DNA of 64,000 nt from Siphonodentalium dalli (taxonomy: Eukaryota > Mollusca > Scaphopoda > Gadilida > Siphonodentaliidae). The notes under the pieces are model-generated. The model was not told where the DNA came from, ran no database searches, and was given only the letters and a program-made list of their open reading frames with translations. Shown piece after piece: positions 23,025 through 34,317 of the stretch. The position numbers were made by a program, and so were the translations under genes. Numbering within the stretch: position 1 is the first letter of the stretch; each line of letters begins with the position of its first letter. The stretch spans positions 109,347,195 through 109,411,194 of the forward strand of contig CP136065.1 of NCBI GenBank assembly GCA_032622095.1, read 5' to 3'.

Positions 23025-23585
23025 TTTTGAAAGGTGGATATGTCCATAGCAACCATTACACCAACCGTTAGGTAACGAATGTGGCAACTTTACTGTCATG
23101 TTCACACTACAACAATTATAATAATCGTTTTCAATATAAAAATGTTACATGGCGTAGATTAGTTTGTTAAAACTACCATAATATCAGTCATATGTGCATT
23201 TTTAGATTTCGGGTATGTCCCTAGCAACCGTTACCAGAAATATATATAGTCGAACCCACACTAACAACAACTATTACAATTGTTTCACCATAAAATTATA
23301 ATGACGTAGGTTATATTAGTTTGTTAAAACTACCATAATATCAGTCAGCTCGGCATTTTTCGGTTTCGTGTATGTCCCTAGAAACCGTTACCACCCCGGT
23401 AAGTAAGAAATACGATAATTTTCCAGCCAGATCCACTCTGACAACAACTAATATTTTTTTTACCATAAAAGTGCTGCAGTGCATGACGTAGTTTAGATTT
23501 TTAAAACTGTCATAATATCAGTCATATTTGTATTTCTTCGATGTCGGATAGTTGCCAAGCAACCGTTGCTAAGGAAGGACCTGCC
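23025..23585. repeat. Tandem repeat, ~175-180 bp period, about 3-4 diverged copies
   Basis: Each unit carries GTTAAAACTACCATAATATC, then TATGTCCCTAGCAACCGTTA, then ACAACAACTA and ACCATAAAA. The last copy contains GTTGCCAAGCAAC (23551-23563), an X-box-like palindrome. Confidence 0.7.
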
Positions 23586-23769
23586 GCAATGTCTACACAT
23601 CTGAGAATGATTAATAGTGTATAAGAAATATAAGTTTCATAGTGTTATCACCATTTGCACAATTGTTACTCCAAACGCCAGGACTAGTATGTGGTATTTT
23701 TGCTTTTCAGACACTCGAAGCCATTGTGTACGTTTTAAGGGATAGTGTTAAGTTTCCGGCTATAACATC

Positions 23770-24349
23770 TTAAAGGGGTACTGTACACAGAGATAGGCAA
23801 TTTTTTTATTTACTCCCAAGTTAGATTGTGTTCGTGTTATATGAGTTTCGTATAAACCTAATTTAGCGACGAAAATATTGATCTTGGAAATAAAAATATT
23901 ACGATTTCAAACTACGCGCCATGTTTTTGACGTTCACAGGAGAAGACGCGGGTTGCAGGATGAACCGGAAGTTCAATTGCTGCCTGCAATCTCTTCCATC
24001 GAACAATCTCACCCCCCTATAAAAATACTTGACGCTTTATGAATCTTGTTTCTTCTCTTTTTTTCCAAATTGGTTATAGCGGGACTTCCTTTTGCATGTA
24101 ACATGTTTTGTTCGCAACTCAATAATGTTCGTCGTAAACGGCCGTCGATAAAAGACACCCAACATGTGAGATTTCAAGCCATAAATTCATTTATATTAAA
24201 TAATTCAATTTGACTTTTATGATAGCCTGTTAACCGGAACGTTTTCAGTAGACATCGTCGACTCAAATACGTTATTTTAAATATAATATTGATATTAGAT
24301 CGCAATTGTTACCGGAATGTATTGAAATTGGCGTACAGTACCCCTTTAA
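23770..24349. mobile_element. 580-bp MITE with TTAAAGGGGTACTGTAC terminal inverted repeats
   Basis: Left end TTAAAGGGGTACTGTAC and right end GTACAGTACCCCTTTAA are exact complements of each other. TTAA at both outer edges suggests a TTAA target duplication. A partial end (AAAGGGGTATACACT) occurs near 50805. Confidence 0.8.
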
Positions 24350-25072
24350 GGGTGGTGATGGTTATACATAATTATCTTATCACTTTCTTTTTCTGAATTA
24401 ACCACTGTTTTAGTATAATGGTTCATATTGTAGCTCATTGTCGTCTGAATATCTTTACTCGCCCTCTCAGGGAAATTTTTAACCATCATGCGATTTATAT
24501 GCTCCCTTCGGCAATAAATGTCATCACAATTGTAGAATAACAACTGCTAGAAAGCTCTAGCATCAACTAAACATATCTAGCAACACCTGCTCCACGATGG
24601 ACGGGTATGTGTGAAGATTGAGTCCGTAAATTAGCCTACATATGACTTCATTCACATATAGTCTGATGGAATTTCGTCAGAATGTGAATGGACGGCCACC
24701 CCTCACGTGTGACGTAACAAATATTTTATTATTTAACCCGCGCTATAGGATTTGCGGGAGAAAATTAATTATCATATATTATATTATATTATATTATATT
24801 ATAGCAAATTAACGGTTATATCACACTGCCCGGGTTTCCAATTGTTACATATACCACCCATCGTCATGTTGTCAACATTTTGGAAGCCATATTGGATTAT
24901 GACTTGTACATAATTTTGAAGTGGAGATTCAATATACATATATAGGACGAACATATAATCAACTATGTTGTCTAACACCTGAAATGTCAATAACACTGTA
25001 GCTCGTGAGTATTTTCGTGTATAACAATAGACTGCTTACTATGGTCACACTATGAATATTGTTGTTTTACAG
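24350..25072. other. Unassigned; small hairpin at 24649-24691
   Basis: CATTCACAT...TCTGA pairs with TCAGA...ATGTGAATG. A (TATAT)n-like tract lies at 24775-24800. No exon was recognised that would pair with the cysteine-rich exon downstream. Confidence 0.4.
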
Positions 25073-25385
25073 TTGTATTATCGGGAGCTTGTAATTCAAA
25101 TACAGACTACTGCATTGGTGGAAAATTCCATAGCTGCGAGGAATCAAAATGCACGTGCAACTCTGAGACTACTTGGGACACGATATACTGTCTTCCATTC
25201 GGTAATGGTTGGACAACTCGAGGGTATCGTCAAACGTGTAATAACAACAACGAATTTTGTCATCCTAATTCCAATATAGAATGCCAAACTGGTATATGTG
25301 AATGCAAACCTGGCACAACATTTGTTGATACAGTCGAAAAGCGCCGCATGGTCGATCCAACCTTAGTTTTATACTGTGTGTAGAG
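25073..25385 (+). CDS. Candidate internal or terminal exon: cysteine-rich EB/EGF-like module
   Basis: An acceptor-like TTGTTTTACAG ends at 25072. Reading from 25075 gives 102 codons without a stop, containing about a dozen cysteines in a regular pattern: CNSNTDYC near the start, then CEESKCTC, a central CNNNNEFC, then CQTGICECKPGTTF. The CxC-plus-Gly pattern resembles the EB or EGF-like modules of secreted and receptor ectodomains. The frame hits TAG at 25381, and a perfect donor (AG then GTGAGT) follows at 25386. So the exon either ends a protein with an intron in the 3' UTR, or a small lesion has put the TAG in frame and this is a decayed exon. The first codon is split (two bases follow the acceptor), as is usual for phase-1 extracellular modules. 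No partner exons were recognised within 1 kb on either side. Family assignment is by cysteine pattern only. Confidence 0.5.
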
Positions 25386-25419
25386 GTGAGTATTATGTAC
25401 TATATATGATGCATATTTT

Positions 25420-26070
25420 TTACGCCACCGGTGTAATATGTTCTCGAAAATTTAATAACGCCTGGTCCAATGAGCGATTGAATTATGGGTAATTATGTAG
25501 TTTCGTATTTTTTGGAATTTGGGAATAGATTTTTAAAACTTGTTTTGCTTTATCCTATTTTATGGATGTTAGTTTTGAAGACTATTATAATATTTAAGAA
25601 AGGGGCAGTCCTGTCAACACATTTGGTATTTTGAAAAATAGTGATTTTGAAGCCATTTTCACGAAGCTTGGTGTTATTTCTTTAAAATGGGGAATGTGAC
25701 CCTAAAAATAATATAATAAAAAAATCCCGGACCCCTGTGTCATGTGTGTGTACTTTTAGTAGTATGACCAATTTGTGCCAGGGGCCGGTGGTTGTACTAT
25801 TCATGTGTGTTTCCGAATACGTTGTTCGAATAAATAGGATTATCATTATTTGTGGCTGAGACATGAGAAGCTGCATAATTTTATATGTAAGACGCTATTT
25901 CAGAATGCATTTTAGCTAAAGCTGCATGCTGAACATGAAAATTCAGGTTGGTATCCATCGCCAGTGGTTTCCAAACACAAGTATGTCCGTCGACAATTTC
26001 CGCCACCGGTGTAATATGTTCTTGTCCAATGGGGGATTGGATTATGGGTAATTAGGTAGTCTCGTACCTG
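25420..26070. repeat. Pair of direct repeats 25420-25508 and 25998-26068
   Basis: Both carry GCCACCGGTGTAATATGTTC, GTCCAATG.G.GATTG and ATTATGGGTAATTA. The second lacks an internal ~17 bp. The sequence between and after, to 26330, has no recognised gene. Confidence 0.7.
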
Positions 26071-26329
26071 ACTCAATCGTACCGATAGAGTACGTACATT
26101 ACTTTCCTTTGAAATTTCACCACGCGCCTCAGTCATTACATACCTCACAGCAGAGTCATGTGTTGGGTTCTCTTCGCTTTCACATTTGGAATCGCCGTCA
26201 TTTCTTTCCTTCGCAATTTCATCACGCGCTTCAGTCAATGCATATCCCAAGAGATTCTGTCTTTTTTGTTGTTGGCCTGGGTACTAGGCTAGTAATTAGG
26301 TCGATGTAAAAGTAATAAAAGGCCGCTCG

Positions 26330-26965
26330 GCCACAGTGTCCCCCGAACCGGTGGCTTCATTTGGAGAGGAGGTTTTTTTCGAAGTATACTATATGGATAA
26401 GACACTTGTGCATTGTCTCATTACTGACATGCATACAAATAACCAAATCTTAAAAAACTCTTAAAGTCAAACCAGAAAATTACAAGATTATAAGTAAAAA
26501 TATGTCGGGTCGGCGGACATAAAAGGGCCATATCTCTCGCAAAAATTATCGGATTAAACCGAAATTCGAACTTGAGCTGTATTTGAAAGGGCATAACTCT
26601 GCCGAAAATGGTCGGGCAGAACCCAAGTTCGAACTTGACCTGTGTTTTGCTGGGAGAAAGTAATATACCAAATTTGGTTTGAATCCGATTAACTCTACTA
26701 AAGTTATCATCCGGAAACCAACTTTCAGGGGTTTTGTAAGTCAAAAAAGGGCCATAACTCTCGAAAAAATGGGCGGAGCAAACCCATATTCGAACTTGAC
26801 CTTTATTTTGGTCTGATAAACTCACCGATGAAATTTGCTTTTGATCTAATAACCGAAACTAAAGTTATCATTCGGAAACCATTTCCGGACGCACGGCTAC
26901 ACGGACGGACGGACGGACACCGGCTATTTTAATAGTCCCCCGAATGTTTTTTTCGGGGGACAAAA
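26330..26965. repeat. Mollusc-style dispersed repeat with GGAC tail
   Basis: Three tandem monomers with GGGCCATAACTCTC / TTCGAACTTGACCT, then CGGACGCACGG, a GGAC run and a terminal hairpin (TCCCCCGAATG...TTCGGGGGAC). I recall very similar elements from bivalve and gastropod genomes; this was not checked here. Confidence 0.7.
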
Positions 26966-27084
26966 ATGGGTCGCTTTAAAAGCTGTAGTCTTACCCCGCC
27001 AAATAAAATAGTCCGACACAGATTAGCACCTGTGCTGATATTGATATTGTCACACCCTTTGGAAAGCATGCGATCGTGTGGTAA

Positions 27085-28044
27085 TCAAAGATGGATTTCG
27101 ACGAAATTTGATACTTAGGGGTACTTGTGTCCGGGGAGTGTTTTGGACGCGTCAAATCTTGACCCCGACCTGACCTTGACCTATAAAATAATTGACAATG
27201 TCAAATTGGGTAAAATGGACGGATTTCGACGAAATTTGATACCTATGGCTACTTTTATCCGCGGAATGTTTGGACCGGTCAAATCGTGACCCAGGCGAGA
27301 CCGTGACCTTCAATATGGTCAATCAAAGGTCAAATCAGGTAAAACGGATGGATTTCGACAAAATTTGATACCTAGGTCTACTTTTGTCCGGGGAGTGTTG
27401 TGGACGGGTTAAATCGTGACCCCGACCTGACCTTGACCTTCAAAATGGTCAATTCAAGGTCAAATCGGGTAAAACGGACGGATTTCGACGAAATTTGATA
27501 CTTAGGGGTACCTTTGTCCGGGCATGTTTTGGAAGGGTCACATCGTGACCCCAACCTGACATTGACCTTCAAAATGGTCATTCAAGGTCAAATTGGGTAA
27601 AACGGACGGATTTCGACGAAATTTGATACCTTGGTATTCTTTTGTCCGGGGAGTGCTTTGGACTGGTCAAATCGTGACCCCGGCGTGACCTTGACCTTCA
27701 ATATGACCAATCAAAGGTCAAATCGGGTAAAACGGATGGATTTCGACGAAATTTGATACCTATGGGTACTTTTGTCAGTTGAGTGTTTTGGACGGGTCAA
27801 ATCGTGACCCCGACCTGACTTTGACCTTCAAAATGGTCAATTTAAGGTCAAATCTGGTAAAACGGACGGATTTCGACGAAATTTGATACCTATGGGTGCT
27901 TTTCTCCGGGGAGTGTTTTGGACGGGTCAAATCATGACCCCGACCTGACCTTGACTTTCAAAATAGTCAATTCAAGGTCAAATCGCGCCTTTCGCCGGAA
28001 ATCAGATGGGAAACAGCCCGGACGAAGTCGGGCCCACCAGCTAG
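27085..28044 (+). mobile_element. Helitron-like element, plus orientation, seven ~129-bp monomers
   Basis: The 3' end is clear: CCCGGACGAAGTCGGG hairpin then CTAG at 28041-28044 followed by T. Monomer starts (GGATTTCGACGAAATTTG) fall near 27089, 27216, 27348, 27477, 27606, 27735 and 27863. The TC 5' end and GT-rich tract are missing, so it is 5'-truncated. Confidence 0.8.
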
Positions 28045-28360
28045 TGTAATAAAAAGACAACTTGAAGTATGTAATGTATAACACGAGAAACGGGAAAACT
28101 TTATATATGGAAGTATCCAAATTTCCCACATGGAATTTGAAAGCTAGTTTATATCATAATATTATAATTTCTATTTATGGCTAATAATATGATCTTGGTG
28201 GCGTTACCATTTCTGACTATGGTTTTCTTGTACACATATTGACTGCCTTGAGACAGAACCGCAGCGATGCTGATCGTCTGCGTTATATCTTGAATGCGAC
28301 CACGTTAATGTGAAAGCGATTTTATGACAATTTCACGTATTTATTTACACGTAGTAACGC

Positions 28361-28712
28361 TGAAGAGGTCACTCTCACCAAAAAAAGTGCTGAAGGGCAC
28401 ACAGGATTTTTAAAGTGCTGAAGGTTACACAGGATTTTTACATGTGCTGAAGGGTATACACAGGTTTTGAAATCTCGTTTTATATGACGTTTAGTATTCT
28501 TATCTGCCATGATTTCTGTTAGAGAATGATTGTGTGCGTCCCAATGAACATTAAAATGAACAGAAAACAAACTGCTAATGGGCATCAGACATTCAGAAAT
28601 ACAGTTTTAGAAACGGTGTTAGTGCCGATCACAAATCCTGTGTACACTTCAGCACATTTTCCAAATACTGTGCACCCTTCAGCACTATTTTAGTGAGAGT
28701 GAGAGTGACCCC
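28361..28712. mobile_element. MITE family 2 (GTGCTGAAGGG ends), copy 1
   Basis: Left end GTCACTCTCACC...AGTGCTGAAGGG, right end CCCTTCAGCACT...AGTGAGAGTGA. The subterminal GTGCTGAAGG motif is repeated three times at the left end and twice at the right. The same element occurs at 35245-35610. Confidence 0.7.
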
Positions 28713-28718
28713 TCTATA

Positions 28719-28991
28719 AAGTGGATAACTCTAAAATCAAGTGGTTAGTTATTAACAATAATAACCACTTGATTTTAGAGTTATCCATCTTACACCCGCA
28801 ATTTGTCTGTTTGACCACCAGGCAGACTAAATTAGTGTCCCAGATCTCGAGAAATTAACGAATATTAAAAATTGATATTTGATCACTCTGAGCTTTGATG
28901 TGTGTGTTCCTCGACTCGAATCAAATACTGTTTACCCCCGAAGCCAAAGAAATAGTAATATAGGACCCTCTGATCGGATTGAGCACCTTTA
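28719..28991. mobile_element. MITE family 1 (TTAA type), partial copy
   Basis: Begins inside the central hairpin (GTGGATAACTCTAAAATCAA / complement) and runs to GAGCACCTTTAA. Shares all family-1 landmarks. Confidence 0.75.
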
Positions 28992-29429
28992 ATTAATATA
29001 GAATAACAAGTTTTGGGAAATATTATACCATACTTGACAGTGGTTAGCATTATTTTATTGTAATTAATCAATTATGATAACTAAAGCATATTTTGAAGAA
29101 GTGTGGTTGTTGTTGTAACAACATGATATGGGGATCGTCTGATGGGATTGTGTACTTTTCAACGCATTTATTTGAAAGCAGTTTTAATGTATTAACGTCG
29201 CGGTTGGCACGCTTAATATGTTGGCTTAACGTGGCATGCACCTGAACCACATGGGCCCGTTTAATAGTATTGTCTTAATTATTACGTTATATTTACACAT
29301 AATTCGTATAGGGTTGATATTTATTCGTAATGAAAGTACTTATATAATCTTTGTGACATTATCCCGTTTAGGGTGGAAATCTGTTTAAAACGTTTTAGGC
29401 CGTCCCAGTGGACACAGTCATGTCTCTAT

Positions 29430-29885
29430 TGCAAAGGTTCACTATTCCGAAAATTCACTTTTCTGAAGGTTCGCTTTTCCGAATGTTTTTTTTTTATTCT
29501 AAAGGTTCTATATTCTAAAACTATTGAGATCGAGTTTTCTCAATTCCGAAGACTCTTTTTTTATGAATGATCTTCGTTCGAAATAACTTGAACTATTTAA
29601 AAAAAAATGTATTTTGGTTTCGGGTAGGGTTCATTATTCCAAAGGTTCTCTATTACGAAGTTTCATTATTCCGAAGGTTCGCTGTTCCGAAGATTCGCTA
29701 TTCCGAAGGTGTTTCTATTCTGGGCGTATTTAGCCAGAAATGAATGAAAAATTACACCCCCCCCCCCCCCACAAAAACCACATAAGGAATTAAAAATACT
29801 ATTATGCTAGTATTCACATATAGTATGATTATACACCCCATTCTAATTTCCAAATTGTCCCAGATGTCGGTCATTAATAGCAGGA
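29430..29885. repeat. Inverted-repeat arm with ~16-bp minisatellite
   Basis: Degenerate TTCGCTATTCCGAAGG units followed by AAAAATTACA-CCCC and CCCATTCTAATTTCC. The reverse complement of the same order is at 34318-34525. Confidence 0.7.
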
Positions 29886-30169
29886 AGATTGTATCAGTTT
29901 ATCGATTATTATGGAAAGTCGAAATCGCGATGACTGCATGACTGAAATAAAATACGGCACAAAACTATCTCAATGAGTCAATGATGAACATTCTGTTTTT
30001 GCATTTTGGGTTATCTGCCATCTTATTCTCACCAGATATTTCGACGTCTGTATATATTGGAGATATATTGTGACCTTATTCTACGAATCAGACAATATAA
30101 AACCGACAACAACATTTGAGTAGACGGAGTCTCCCTTTCATAGAAACTTTATTCAGCCATTTATATAAT

Positions 30170-30807
30170 ACTAGCAGGTTAGCCCGCCGCTGGCGTGGTT
30201 CGTCTCATGGCTTTGTTCGAAAAAGCAATTGCAACAGCTTCCGAGACACGTATGCTGCACCTAGGTGTAAAATTTCGTCGAAATCTGCCAGTTTTACCCG
30301 ATTTTACCTTGAATTGAACATTTTCAAGGTCAAGGTCAGGTCGGGGTCACAATTTAACCCGTCCATGACACTACCCGTAGGTAGCAAGTTTGAGCTCAAT
30401 CGGTTCGAGTCTATAAAGGACACAAACATATATATCATTTGTGGGTACCCGTTTCAAGGTGAAGATCACCTCGGGCGGAAAAACTGACGCGATGAAAATC
30501 TCCCCCGTTCGTAAGAACGTAAGAATCACACAACACGCTCACGTCTGGATACAGTCACGCTCACGCCCGGACCCAGACGTAAGAATCACATTACACGCAT
30601 ACGCTCTTTATCAACGACACTGCGGATACGAACGCTCTTTAACTATCAACGCGATTAACTCCACAGTGCCGTGTTATGTGACTGAGAGTGAAGAACGGGT
30701 GCTCGGAGCTTCTCCAAAACGCCGCGACGACCATTCCCGGAAGTTTGGTCTCGATCGGTGCAGCCGTTTTCGAGTCTATAGAGGACAAATATACACATAT
30801 ATTTATA
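30170..30807 (-). mobile_element. Helitron-like element, third subfamily, minus orientation
   Basis: CTAGCAGGTTAGCCCGCCGC at its 3' end (30170) with a GC hairpin, one TCAAGGTCA pair (about 30303-30350), GCTCTTTAACTATCAACGCG and a TTTTCGAGTCTATA block. It lies head-to-head with the next element at 30807/30808. Confidence 0.7.
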
Positions 30808-31475
30808 TCTCATATATATTTTGAAGACCTCTGTCTGTCTGTATGTCCTTTATAGAATCGAAAACGGGTTGACCGATCGAGACCAAACTTCCTATCCAAA
30901 GGTAAAATCCCACGGGAATCGTCGACGTCGCATTTTGGAGAAGCCCAGAGCACCCATTCTCCACTCCCAATCATCAAAATCACCGCAAACGCCACTTCGG
31001 GGGTTAAGGCATTAACGATCTTTATATTGACCATATTCGGAGGTGTTAAGAATTAACGCTCTTTATTACAATCGAAGCTGCTAAACGGCTACCCATGCGT
31101 AAAATACGGATGCAAAACGAAACGCGGAATGCAATTATCTCGATTAAAAAGGCAGAATGGGTTGTTGTGTCATATATGTCCTAGGAACAGGGGAATTTTT
31201 CATCGGGTCAGTCTTTGGGGGACGGGTACCATGAATTAATTCATGAAAAACAAAAAATGCGTGTTGCGCAGACGAGATCTCGGAAACGGGTGGAGCTATC
31301 GACTTGAAATTTGCTATGTGAATGTATCTTGCCCCGGATACGAATTTTATCGGGTCGCCGAGCCCGTGCGACGCCAGCTTCGCGCATGCGCAGACCAGAT
31401 CTCGGAAACGGGTGGAGCTATCGACTTGAAATTTGGTTTTTGAATAGCCCGGACAACGTCGGGCTCATCGGCTAG
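30808..31475 (+). mobile_element. Chimeric Helitron-like element B1
   Basis: 5'-TCTCATATATATTTTGAAG and the third-subfamily left half up to about 31262, then the second-subfamily right half (GAGATCTCGGAAACGGGTGG...), ending in the CCCGGACAACGTCGGG hairpin and CTAG. Confidence 0.8.
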
Positions 31476-32287
31476 TCTCATATATATTTTTGAAGACCTC
31501 TGTCTGTCTGTATGTCCTTTATAGAATCGAAAACGGGTTGACCGATCGAGACCAAACTTCCTATCCAAAGGTAAAATCCCACGGGAATCGTCGACGTCGC
31601 ATTTTGGAGAAGCCCAGAGCACCGCCTCTCCCTTCCCAATCATCAAAATCACCGCAAACGACACGTCGGGTTAAGGCATTAACGATCTTTATATTGACCA
31701 TATTCGGAGGTGTTAAGGATTAACGCTCTTTATTACAATCGAAGCTGCTAAACGGCTACACATGCGTAAAATACGGATGCAAAACGAAACGCGGAATATA
31801 ACTATCTCGATTAAAAAGGCAGAATGGATTGTTGTGTCATATATGTCCTAGGAACAGGGGAATTTTTCATCGGGTCAGTCTTTGAGGGACGGGTACCATG
31901 AATTAATTCATGAAAAACAAAAAATGCGTGTTGTTCTCGACCGATCGGGACGAAACTTGGTACGTGTGTGTAGTTTGACCAGGCTGTCGTCGTTGTCGTA
32001 TTGGCGAGCCCGTGCGACGCCCGTGCAGCGCATGCGCAGACGAGATCGCGGAACGGGTGGAGCTATCGACTTGAAATATGCTATGTGAATGTATCTTGCC
32101 CCGGATACGAATTTTATCGGGTCGCCGGGTCCGTGCGACACCAGCTTCGCGCATGCGCAGACCAGATCTCGGAAACGGGTGGAGCTATCGACTTGAAATT
32201 TGGTGTGTGAATCTATCTTGCCCCGGATACGAATTTTACGAAATTTGGTTTTTTAATAGCCCGGACAACGTCGGGCTCATCTGCTAG
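31476..32287 (+). mobile_element. Chimeric Helitron-like element B2
   Basis: Left ~455 bp almost identical to B1. The switch to second-subfamily sequence occurs at about the same point (AAATGCGTGTTG) but into an earlier part of the second-subfamily unit. Ends GCTAG at 32287. Confidence 0.8.
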
Positions 32288-32307
32288 TCTATTATATATT
32301 TTGGAAG

Positions 32308-32341
<34 letters not shown>

Positions 32342-32978
32342 GTGAGGGTGTGTGTGTGAGGGTGTGTGTGTGTGTCTGTCTGTTCGCGATGGACTCTAAA
32401 ACGACCGAACCGATTTCGATGAAACTTGGTATGTGGGTGTACTTTCGGCCGTGGAGTGGCATGGGCCTGTTAATTTGCCCGTGTGACGTGACCTTGACCT
32501 TGAAATCGGGTCATTTCAAGGTCAAACGCCCGAATATCACGGGATTTCGATGAAAATTAGTGTCTAGGGATACTTTCGTATGGGGAGTCTCATAAGCCTA
32601 TTCATTTGCCCGTGCGATATGACCTTGACCTTGAAATCGGGTCAATGCAAGGCCAAATCGCGAATTTTGATGGGATTTCCACGAAATTTGATACATAGGG
32701 TTACTTTTGTCAACTGAGTGTTTTGGACAGGTCAAATCGTGACCCCGACCTGACCTTGACCTTCAAAATGATCAAATCAAGGTCAAATCGGGTAAAACCG
32801 GATGGATTTCGACGGGTACTTTTGTTGGGTACTTTTGTCCGGGCAGTGTTTTGGACGGGTCAAATCGTGACCCCATCTGACCTTGACCTTCAAAATGGAC
32901 AAAATTCAAGGTCAAATCGCGCAATTCGCCCAAAAGCAGAGGGAAAACAGCCCGGACGAAGTCTGGTCAACCTGCTAG
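32288..32978 (+). mobile_element. Helitron-like element B3 (GACCTTGA core)
   Basis: 5'-TCTATTATATATTTTGG, a (TG)n tract, CGATGGACTCTAAAACGACC, then GACCTTGACCTTGAAA monomers, the CCCGGACGAAGTCTGG hairpin and CTAG followed by T. All canonical parts are present in one 691-bp copy. Confidence 0.85.
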
Positions 32979-33085
32979 TATTTATATATATACGTAGTTC
33001 TCAAAATATATAGTAGATACGTGTAACATATATACAACGCACATACGTATGTTTTGAATTAATTATACATTATTATGTATTACAG

Positions 33086-33372
33086 ATTGCGGGTGTAAGA
33101 TGGATAAATCTAAAATCAAGTGGTTACTATTGTTAATAGTAATCATTTGATTTTAGAGTTACCCATCTTACACCCGCAATTTGTCCGTTTTGATCACGTT
33201 TTCTGCCGACTTGTGGGCTACATATCCGAAAATTAATAGATTTCAAATATCGATATCTAATCACTTTGAGCTTTGATTGGTGGGTTCCTCGACTCGAATC
33301 AAATATGTGTTACCCCCCAAAGCCAAAGAAATAGTAATATAGGACCCTCTGATCGGATTGAGTATCTTTAAG
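33086..33372. mobile_element. MITE family 1, partial copy
   Basis: Central hairpin (TGCGGGTGTAAGATGGATAA / complement) at 33087-33182, then the usual right half, ending GAGTATCTTTAA. Confidence 0.75.
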
Positions 33373-33489
33373 TCTTATGGAAACCCACAAAAACAAAATC
33401 ACATTCATTGTTTTAATGTTTTAAGTTATTTCCTTCATAAAACTAGTATTCGGGATAGAATCCTTTCAATAATTCAGAATAAAGAATTA

Positions 33490-33605
33490 ACTATAAAATA
33501 ACAAAAACCTTCGGAATAGCGAACCTTCGGAATAGCGAACGGTCGGTATAGCGAACTTTCGGAATAGCGAACCTTCGGAATAGCGAACCTTCAGAATAGA
33601 GACAT
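33490..33605. repeat. 16-bp minisatellite
   Basis: About six copies of CCTTCGGAATAGCGAA with scattered substitutions. Same unit as at 29.4-29.7 kb (opposite strand) and 34.45-34.53 kb. Confidence 0.85.
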
Positions 33606-33719
33606 GCCCAACCCCCTTTGTTTCGTGTGTTCCCATAAGATGTTTAATGTCATTATGTATGACGTCATCTGTCAATACGTCAGCTCACACACGAGTCATA
33701 GACTAGTATGTCCATACTA

Positions 33720-34068
33720 TTATGGCGTATGTTATATTGAGGATCTCACGTGAGTTTCTATTTTATACGGAATTTATCAACCGAGTTCACTAAATTCGAT
33801 TGGAGCCGAGGTTTACCGAGGCTCAAATAGAATTTAGAGGACGGGGTTGATAAATTACGTATAAATTGGACGAGTGTGAGATACCTTTTATCACATGATC
33901 AAATAAACCCGAAGCAACGCGAAATATTCATCGAAAACAACAATCATAAACTACAACGATCGCAAGTTATTTGAAGAACGCCGTGACGTCATCACACGCG
34001 CTGATATTAAACCTGTCTATTACCGATAATTATGAAACTGCTTTTATGGCCAAATCATGTGATAAAAT
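33720..34068. mobile_element. Pair of foldback MITEs
   Basis: An inner hairpin pairs TTTATCAACCGAGTTC...GGAGCCGAGG with GAGGCTCAAAT...GGTTGATAAATT. A second element has TTTTATCACATGAT and ATCATGTGATAAAA ends (33887-34068) and encloses one TGACGTCA (CRE-type) site at about 33984. Confidence 0.6.
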
Positions 34069-34296
34069 AGTTTTAAAGACCATACAATCAGAGTAACAAA
34101 CCAGCTATACATTGGAGATGCTGGTGTGAATCATATAGCTGTGCTTCAAACAAGAATCTTCGAATTGGATGATGTAAATTCAAACATCAGAGTGTTGGAT
34201 GCAAAAGATTTTTTCACAACTCCGAAAGTGGATCAAGATGGGCAGCAGCATCAAGGTTTAAGACAAATCTCTACAGCGATCTACAACAAAACCTGA
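34066..34296 (+). CDS. Candidate exon of an unknown protein
   Basis: There is an open frame from 34066 to a TGA at 34294 with no ATG near its start. A possible acceptor (TTTTAAAG) lies at 34077-34078, after which the frame reads HTIRVTNQLYIGDAGVNH, then AVLQTRIFELDDVNSN, then VLDAKDFFTTPKVDQDG, ending near STAIYNKT. The composition (mixed charged and hydrophobic residues, no low complexity) looks much more protein-like than the translated repeats around it. It sits directly between a foldback MITE (33.72-34.07 kb) and an inverted repeat shared with 29.4-29.9 kb, so it may be a remnant of a mobile-element gene or a captured host exon. I do not recognise the family. The polypyrimidine tract before the acceptor is poor, which lowers confidence. 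Confidence 0.35.
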   Translation, partial: NSFKDHTIRVTNQLYIGDAGVNHIAVLQTRIFELDDVNSNIRVLDAKDFFTTPKVDQDGQQHQGLRQISTAIYNKT

Positions 34297-34317
34297 GTGC
34301 GATTTGGAACACTTTGG

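Noticed and set aside
26421-26825. 134-codon minus-strand ORF
   Set aside because: It is a translation of a three-monomer dispersed repeat (GGGCCATAACTC type).
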